Part shown: positions 59,773-64,000 of the stretch, piece by piece
Layout: the number at the start of each line of letters is the position of its first letter
Position numbering within the stretch: the first letter of the stretch is position 1
DNA from: Curtobacterium luteum
GTDB lineage: Bacteria; Actinomycetota; Actinomycetes; Actinomycetales; Microbacteriaceae
Length of the DNA stretch: 64,000 nt
Assembly: GCF_001475545.1 (NCBI RefSeq)
Contig: NZ_LDQC01000048.1
Coordinates: 1-64,000 of the forward strand
Direction: 5' to 3'
The notes under the pieces: generated by a model
Databases searched by the model: none
What the model was told of the DNA's origin: nothing
The model's input: the letters and a program-made list of their open reading frames with translations, nothing else
Translations under genes and position numbers: made by a program

Positions 59773-60707
59773 CGACCGAGCAGCGCGATCCGAGCCTCCA
59801 GATCCGGGCGACCGGACCCGGCTGGGTGGTCCCCGACCTGCGCGACCCGGTCCGCACCATCGGCCGCCGCACGTTCGACTTCGACCACCGCGTCGCCGTG
59901 ATGGCGATCGTGAACCGCACGCCGGACTCGTTCCACGACCAAGGTGCGACGTTCGCGCTCGACCAGGCCGTCGCCGCCGCCGTCCGCGCCGCCGAGCAGG
60001 GCGCCGACTGGGTCGACATCGGCGGCGTGAAGTTCGCGCCGGGGCCGGAACTCTCCGCCGCCGACGAGCTCGACCGCGTCCTGCCGGTCGTGTCGCAGCT
60101 CGCGCAGGAGTCCGACGTCGTCATCTCGGTCGACACCTTCCGACCCGAGGTCGCAGCGGCCACGATCGCCGCCGGCGCCAGCGTCGTCAACGACACCACC
60201 GGGCTGTCGGACCCGCGGATGGCCGCGGTCGTCGCCGACTCCGACGCGACGATCGTCATCACGCACTCGACCGCCCCGCCGCGGCAGCACCTGCCCGAGC
60301 CACCCCACTACGACGACATCGGCCGCGAGGTCGTGGACTTCCTGCGCGAACGGGTCGACCGGGCCCTCGCCGCGGGCATCCCCGAGTCGCGGATCATCGT
60401 CGACCCGGGCCACGACCTCAACAAGAACACCGTGCACACCCTCGAGCTCACGCGACGGCTGCCCGAGGTCGTGGAGCTCGGGTACCCGGTGCTCGCGGCC
60501 GTGTCGAACAAGGACTTCGTGGGGGAGTCGCTCGGTCGACCGCGTGGCCAGCGACTCTCCGGTTCGCTCGCGGCGGCCACCGTCAGCGCGATGCTCGGCG
60601 CCCGCATCGTCCGGATGCACGACGTCGTCGAGAGCGTCGACGCGATGCGCATGGTCGAGGCGGTCCTCGGCTGGCGCGAACCCGTGGAAGCGAGGCACAA
60701 CACGTGA
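59769..60707 (+). CDS. dihydropteroate synthase homologue, FolP2-like
   Basis: A 312-residue TIM-barrel protein of the DHPS family. MAIVNRTPDSFHDQGATF replaces the canonical N-x-TPDSFSDGG loop, and VDIGGVKFAPGPELSAADEL replaces GGESTRPG. The phosphate-site ending is GARIVRMHDV. These traits match the FolP2 paralogues of mycobacteria, which as I recall lack detectable DHPS activity in vitro, rather than FolP1. Function may be DHPS or something related. Overlaps both neighbours by four bases. Confidence 0.85.
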   Translation: MTTEQRDPSLQIRATGPGWVVPDLRDPVRTIGRRTFDFDHRVAVMAIVNRTPDSFHDQGATFALDQAVAAAVRAAEQGADWVDIGGVKFAPGPELSAADELDRVLPVVSQLAQESDVVISVDTFRPEVAAATIAAGASVVNDTTGLSDPRMAAVVADSDATIVITHSTAPPRQHLPEPPHYDDIGREVVDFLRERVDRALAAGIPESRIIVDPGHDLNKNTVHTLELTRRLPEVVELGYPVLAAVSNKDFVGESLGRPRGQRLSGSLAAATVSAMLGARIVRMHDVVESVDAMRMVEAVLGWREPVEARHNT

Positions 60708-61441
60708 ACGTCCTGCCCCGGTCCGTCGCCGACCTCACCGACGACGAGCTCCTCGCGCTCTACGCCGACGGCGTCCCCGACGGTCCCTGGCTGCGCGTGA
60801 ACTTCGTCACGACGCTCGACGGGTCGGCCTCTGCCGGTGGTCGGACGGCGGACCTCGGCGGCGACGACGACCTCCGCGTGTTCGACCTCCTGCGCCGCAC
60901 GGCCGACGTGGTGCTCGTGGCTGCCGGCACCGTCCGTGACGAGGAGTACGGGCCGATGGTCCTGCACGACGCCGACGTCGAATGGCGTCGCGAGCACGGG
61001 ATGTCGGACCACCCCGTGTTCGCGATCGTCACCGGGTCGGCGGGCCTCGACCCGTCGTCGCGGGTGTTCACCGCGGCGCCGGTGCGGCCGATCGTGCTGA
61101 CCTCGACGTCCGGCGCGGCATCGGACCGGGGTCGGGCGCTGGCCGAGGTCGCCGACGTCGTGGCGTGCGGCGACGACTCCGTGGACGTGGCCGCCGTCGT
61201 GAGGGCACTGGGCGACCGCGGACTCGACCGGATCCACTGCGAGGGCGGGCCGTCGTTCTTCGGGGCCCTCATCGCGGCGGACCGGGTGGACGAGCTGACC
61301 CTCACGGTGGACCCGTCGCTCGAGGGCGGGGAGGGACCGCGGATCGCGACGGGGTCGTCGCCCGAGCTGCGGCGGATGCGTCCCGCACACGTCCTCCTCG
61401 GCGCCGACGGTGTGCTCCTGACGCGGTACGTGCGCTCCTGA
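60704..61441 (+). CDS. RibD C-terminal/dihydrofolate-reductase-fold protein (Rv2671-like)
   Basis: A 245-residue reductase of the pyrimidine reductase family. WLRVNFVTTLDGSASAGGRTADLGG and VLVAAGTVRDEEYGPM are typical, then DRIHCEGGPSFFGALIAADRVDELTLTVDPSLEGG (61219-61325). The fold uses NADPH. The related M. tuberculosis Rv2671 has been reported to act as a dihydrofolate reductase, which fits the position after folE and a folP homologue. A substitute DHFR role is inferred. Its GTG overlaps the preceding stop. Confidence 0.87.
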   Translation: MNVLPRSVADLTDDELLALYADGVPDGPWLRVNFVTTLDGSASAGGRTADLGGDDDLRVFDLLRRTADVVLVAAGTVRDEEYGPMVLHDADVEWRREHGMSDHPVFAIVTGSAGLDPSSRVFTAAPVRPIVLTSTSGAASDRGRALAEVADVVACGDDSVDVAAVVRALGDRGLDRIHCEGGPSFFGALIAADRVDELTLTVDPSLEGGEGPRIATGSSPELRRMRPAHVLLGADGVLLTRYVRS

Positions 61442-61476
61442 CGCACTGCTCGCTGGCGTCGGTGCCCGACGCGGGC

Positions 61477-61547
61477 CGAGTCTCGTGCTGGCGGACGAGT
61501 CTCGTGCGCACGGACACGAGACTCGTCCGCCGGCCCGAGTCTCGTGG
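61477..61547. terminator. GAGACTCG-family inverted repeats after the folate-type trio
   Basis: Perfect 17-bp arms GGCGGACGAGTCTCGTG (61490-61506) and complement (61515-61531), loop 8 nt. Further CGAGTCTCGTG copies flank it at 61478-61488 and 61536-61546. Located 48 bases after the stop and before the next promoter. Confidence 0.75.
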
Positions 61548-61571
61548 CGCCGGCCCCGAGCAGCGCGCCGG

Positions 61572-61577
61572 TAGGGT
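61572..61577 (+). promoter_or_regulatory. -10 element TAGGGT
   Basis: Seven bases before GTG 61585. Confidence 0.55.
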
Positions 61578-61584
61578 CGGCGGT

Positions 61585-62238
61585 GTGATCGACGTCGTGG
61601 TGTCCGGGGTCCTGTTCGACATGGACGGGACGCTCGTCGACTCGACCGCGGTGGTCGAGGCAGCGTGGACGCGGTTCGGCGAGGAGCACGGGCTCGACCC
61701 GGTCGAGATCCTCGGCTTCTCGCACGGCCGCCAGACGATCGACACGATCCAGCGCTTCCTGCCGGACCTGCCCCGGGACGAGCAGCAGGTGATCGTCGAC
61801 ACCATGATCGCCGCGGAGATCGACTACGTCCACGGGATCGTCGAGGTCCCCGGCGCCGGCGCGTTCGTCCGGCGCCTGCAGGACCTCGGCGTGCCGGTCG
61901 CCCTCGTGACGAGCGCGCCGCGCGAGCTCGCCGTGAAGCGCATGATCGCCGCGGGCGTCCCCGTGCCCGACGCCCTCGTGCCGTCGGAGGACGCCCAGCG
62001 GAGCAAGCCGCACCCCGAGGGCTACCTCCGCGGGGCCGAGCTGCTCGGCGTGCCGGCCGAGTCGTGCCTCGCGTTCGAGGACGCCCCAGCCGGGGTCGAG
62101 GCAGCGCTCGCCTCCGGAGCGGCCACGGTCGTCGTCGGCACCCTCGAGGCCGACGTCACCGCGGGCCTGCCGCGCATCGCGGGGTACGACGGCCTGACCG
62201 TCGAGCGTGAAGGGTCCGGTTTCCGCATCCGCGGCTGA
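61585..62238 (+). CDS. HAD family sugar-phosphatase-like hydrolase
   Basis: A 217-residue HAD hydrolase. Motif I VLFDMDGTLVDST, helical cap with FSHGRQTIDTIQRFLPDLP, motif II LVTSAPRELA, motif III lysine in RSKPHPEGYLRGAELLG, motif IV AFEDAPAGVEA. It resembles small sugar-phosphate phosphatases (YfbT/DOG type). The substrate is not known. It stands alone. Confidence 0.9.
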   Translation: MIDVVVSGVLFDMDGTLVDSTAVVEAAWTRFGEEHGLDPVEILGFSHGRQTIDTIQRFLPDLPRDEQQVIVDTMIAAEIDYVHGIVEVPGAGAFVRRLQDLGVPVALVTSAPRELAVKRMIAAGVPVPDALVPSEDAQRSKPHPEGYLRGAELLGVPAESCLAFEDAPAGVEAALASGAATVVVGTLEADVTAGLPRIAGYDGLTVEREGSGFRIRG

Positions 62239-62348
62239 GCGGGCGTCCCCGAAGCTGGACGGGGCCTGCCGACTGCGAGCGCGTCCAGCCCCACCCGACG
62301 ACCGTGGTCCCCGGCGGCCGGAACCACCGGGCCGCGGAAGGAGTGACC

Positions 62349-62894
62349 ATGGCAGCCCTCGACGGCAAGAAGATCCTCGTCATCGCGACGAACTACGGCG
62401 TGGAGCAGGACGAGATCGTCGTCCCCACCGAGCAGCTCCGCGAGCGGGGTGCGGACGTGACCGTCGCAGCGCAGGAGTCCGGCTCGATCCAGACCCTCGT
62501 CGGCGACAAGGACCCGGGCAAGTCGGTCGACACCGACACCACCATCGGGAGTGTCAGCGGCGCGGGAGACTACGACGCTCTGGTCGTCCCCGGCGGCACG
62601 ATCAACGCGGACACCATCCGCCAGGACTCCGACGCGGTCGCGCTCGTGCAGTCCTTCGCAGAGGCCGGCAAGCCGATCGCGGCGATCTGCCACGGCCCGT
62701 GGACCCTCATCGAGGCCGGGGTCGTCTCCGGCAAGACGCTCACGTCGTTCCCGTCGCTGCAGACCGACGTCCGGAACGCCGGTGGTGAGTGGGTCGACCA
62801 GGAGGTCCAGGTCGACGGCGGCCTGATCACGTCCCGCAACCCGGACGACCTGCCGGCGTTCGTCGACGCGATCGAGCACGCCCTCACGGCGTAG
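62349..62894 (+). CDS. PfpI/DJ-1 family protein (type 1 glutamine amidotransferase-like)
   Basis: A 181-residue DJ-1/PfpI protein. The nucleophile-elbow cysteine with adjacent His is in AAICHGPWTLIEAG, and the acidic residue early in EQDEIVVPTEQLRERG is the Glu that completes the family site. YDALVVPGGTINADTIR is also typical. Members act as stress proteins, deglycases or glyoxalases; this is debated. ATG preceded by GAAGGAG. Confidence 0.93.
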   Translation: MAALDGKKILVIATNYGVEQDEIVVPTEQLRERGADVTVAAQESGSIQTLVGDKDPGKSVDTDTTIGSVSGAGDYDALVVPGGTINADTIRQDSDAVALVQSFAEAGKPIAAICHGPWTLIEAGVVSGKTLTSFPSLQTDVRNAGGEWVDQEVQVDGGLITSRNPDDLPAFVDAIEHALTA

Positions 62895-62903
62895 GCCGCG
62901 CGC

Positions 62904-62973
62904 CCGAGACTCGGCTCGGCGGACACTGCGCGGCCTCCGGGAGCGCGGAACAGTCCGCGGGGCCGAGTCTCGG
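62904..62973. terminator. GAGACTCG-family inverted repeat between convergent genes
   Basis: Arms 62904-62923 and 62954-62973 (starting CCGAGACTCGGC) match with two mismatches in 20; loop 30 nt. It lies between the DJ-1 gene and the convergent MOSC gene. Confidence 0.75.
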
Positions 62974-63018
62974 CGCGACACGTGACGCGCTCAGTACAGC
63001 GACACGACCCCGGGCTGC

Positions 63019-63585
63019 TCAGGCCGACGGGACCGGCACGGCGGTCCACAGCGTCGCGGGTCCGACGGTGAGCACCCCGTCGGACTCCGGGTCGCACCGG
63101 ACCCCGGCCCGTCCCCGCATCGCCCGGAACGCCCCCGCAGCCACCTCGTGGTCCATCCACGCGCACGGGTTCGCCGGGCGGTACCCGCGGAACCGCACGA
63201 GCCCCTGCCCGGAGTCGAGTGCGAACGGCTGCCCACGGAGCGCCTCCACGTCGGCACCGCGGAGGAACACGTTCCGCCGGGTCGCGACCGGGTCGACGAC
63301 CGCACCGAGGGAACGCGCCACGTCGTCGAGACCTTCGAGGCCCACCACCGTGACGCTCGCGTGCACGTGGGCCCGTGCGGCGAAGTAGCGGTCGCCGACG
63401 ATGCCGAGCCCCGCGCGCAGCTCGACGCGGTCCCGGAGCTCCGGCGTCGACGGGTCGGCCGGCAGCGCGCCGTCTGCCGGACGCCCTTCGTACCGGTGTC
63501 GGGGTGACGCGAGCAGCAGCGCGACCACGACGGCGGTGCGGCAGGGCAGCCCGTCGGGCGCGACCAGGTCGTCGGCGGAGGTCAT
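63019..63585 (-). CDS. MOSC domain-containing protein
   Basis: A 188-residue stand-alone MOSC-like domain. Visible marks are [38 protein letters not shown] and a cysteine in [14 protein letters not shown] that corresponds to the MOSC cysteine suspected to carry sulfur or bind molybdopterin. Members serve in molybdenum cofactor-dependent or sulfur-transfer reactions; this one has no partner nearby. ATG 63585 is fixed by TAGCGT on the minus strand. Confidence 0.82.
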   Translation of the reverse strand: MTSADDLVAPDGLPCRTAVVVALLLASPRHRYEGRPADGALPADPSTPELRDRVELRAGLGIVGDRYFAARAHVHASVTVVGLEGLDDVARSLGAVVDPVATRRNVFLRGADVEALRGQPFALDSGQGLVRFRGYRPANPCAWMDHEVAAGAFRAMRGRAGVRCDPESDGVLTVGPATLWTAVPVPSA

Positions 63586-63592
63586 GCGGCCA

Positions 63593-63598
63593 ACGCTA
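63593..63598 (-). promoter_or_regulatory. -10 element TAGCGT (minus strand)
   Basis: Seven bases upstream of ATG 63585. Confidence 0.6.
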
Positions 63599-63673
63599 GC
63601 CGCGCCTCCCGGCCGACGCTGCCGTGTCCGATTCCCGCCAGTCGATGTCGGTGAGCCGTGCGACGCTGGACGC

Positions 63674-64000
63674 ATGTCCACCACCGCAGCCGACACGCTG
63701 CACGCCGAGCGGTACCGCGCCGTCGCCTCGCGCGACGCGCGCTTCGACGGCCAGTTCGTCACCGCCGTGCACTCCACCGGCATCTACTGCCGCCCGTCGT
63801 GCCCCGCGCGCACCCCGCGCGAGACCGGCGTCACGTTCTTCCGGACCAGCGCCGCCGCGCACCTCGCGGGCTTCCGCGCCTGCAAGCGCTGCCTGCCCGA
63901 AGCGACCCCCGGCAGCCCCGAGTGGGACCTCCGCGAGGACGTCGCCGGCCGCGCCATGCGCCTCGTCCTCGACGGCGTCGTCGAGCGCGAGGGCGTGCCC
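63674..64000 (+). CDS. Ada-type/AlkA DNA repair regulator, partial at window end
   Basis: The first 109 residues of a protein cut off by the window edge. They form the Ada methyl-acceptor zinc domain: [17 protein letters not shown] and FRACKRCLP supply the four zinc cysteines, the first of which accepts methyl groups from phosphotriesters in Ada. The start of an AraC-type helix-turn-helix follows ([22 protein letters not shown]). The layout matches bifunctional AdaA/AlkA (DNA-3-methyladenine glycosylase 2) proteins of actinobacteria; the C-terminal glycosylase part cannot be seen. Confidence 0.88.
   Translation, partial: MSTTAADTLHAERYRAVASRDARFDGQFVTAVHSTGIYCRPSCPARTPRETGVTFFRTSAAAHLAGFRACKRCLPEATPGSPEWDLREDVAGRAMRLVLDGVVEREGVP

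Overview
The window is a high-GC, gene-dense chromosomal segment with no rRNA or tRNA genes, CRISPR arrays, insertion sequences or phage genes that I can see. Gene content and style point to an actinobacterium, most likely Microbacteriaceae close to Curtobacterium. Indicators are GTG/ATG starts, many four-base stop/start overlaps, TANNNT hexamers 6-7 nt before start codons, Microbacteriaceae-type FolE and KdpF, and GGAGGC-type hairpins between genes. The genus is an inference from the sequence alone. No stretch over 300 bases lacks a gene.

Layout. 0.1-4.2 kb: a DUF3817 membrane protein, a Gfo/Idh/MocA oxidoreductase coupled to a ThuA-like protein, a GAF protein with a degenerate SpoIIE-type phosphatase domain, and a small membrane protein. 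4.3-11.5 kb: the most distinctive block. Five translationally coupled minus-strand genes (polytopic membrane protein, Tat-exported GMC oxidoreductase, cysteine-motif GMC oxidoreductase, exported alpha/beta hydrolase, and a 211-residue protein resembling a module of fused GMC/hydrolase enzymes) diverge from a TetR-type regulator that looks like a gamma-butyrolactone receptor (ScbR/ArpA type). 11.6-13.9 kb: a phosphotransferase, a DUF6197 protein and a DinB-like protein. 14.1-17.8 kb: a complete OpuC-type glycine betaine/choline ABC transporter, followed by a lower-GC patch with a small secreted protein.

18.4-26.9 kb: small regulators and metabolic genes (TetR, GNAT, a CrtI-like oxidoreductase with an SRPBCC protein, a shikimate dehydrogenase homologue, a quinone-reductase-like MDR protein, PspC, L-serine dehydratase). 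26.9-34.3 kb: a family A polymerase homologue, PAP2 phosphatase, PknB-type kinase with low-complexity tail, and a large GH92 alpha-mannosidase-like enzyme. 34.3-40.5 kb: an aldo/keto reductase, a maltokinase-cap-like protein, an RlmA-like methyltransferase, GNAT, a lipoprotein, and a divergent VOC/WYL pair. 40.6-48.6 kb: a full kdp potassium system (small ORF, kdpF, A, B, C, D, E) with an unusual leader, ending in a decayed ArsN-like acetyltransferase gene. 48.8-56.7 kb: GNAT, hydrolase, Nudix, an amino-acid permease, and a GH65 phosphorylase paired with a beta-phosphoglucomutase-like HAD enzyme. 57.5-64 kb: an NCS2 purine permease divergent from folE-folP2-like-RibD-like genes, a HAD phosphatase, a PfpI/DJ-1 protein, a MOSC protein, and the start of an Ada/AlkA-type DNA repair protein cut by the window end.

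Three systems are clearly functional units: betaine/choline uptake and Kdp potassium uptake, which both serve osmotic homeostasis, and phosphorolytic disaccharide use (GH65 plus phosphoglucomutase). The GMC/hydrolase cluster beside an autoregulator-receptor-like protein, and the divergent folate-type trio, are the best candidates for undescribed biology. Between genes there are several families of long palindromes, including a 65-bp element present twice, and a kdp leader with 11-bp phased repeats and mutually exclusive hairpins.
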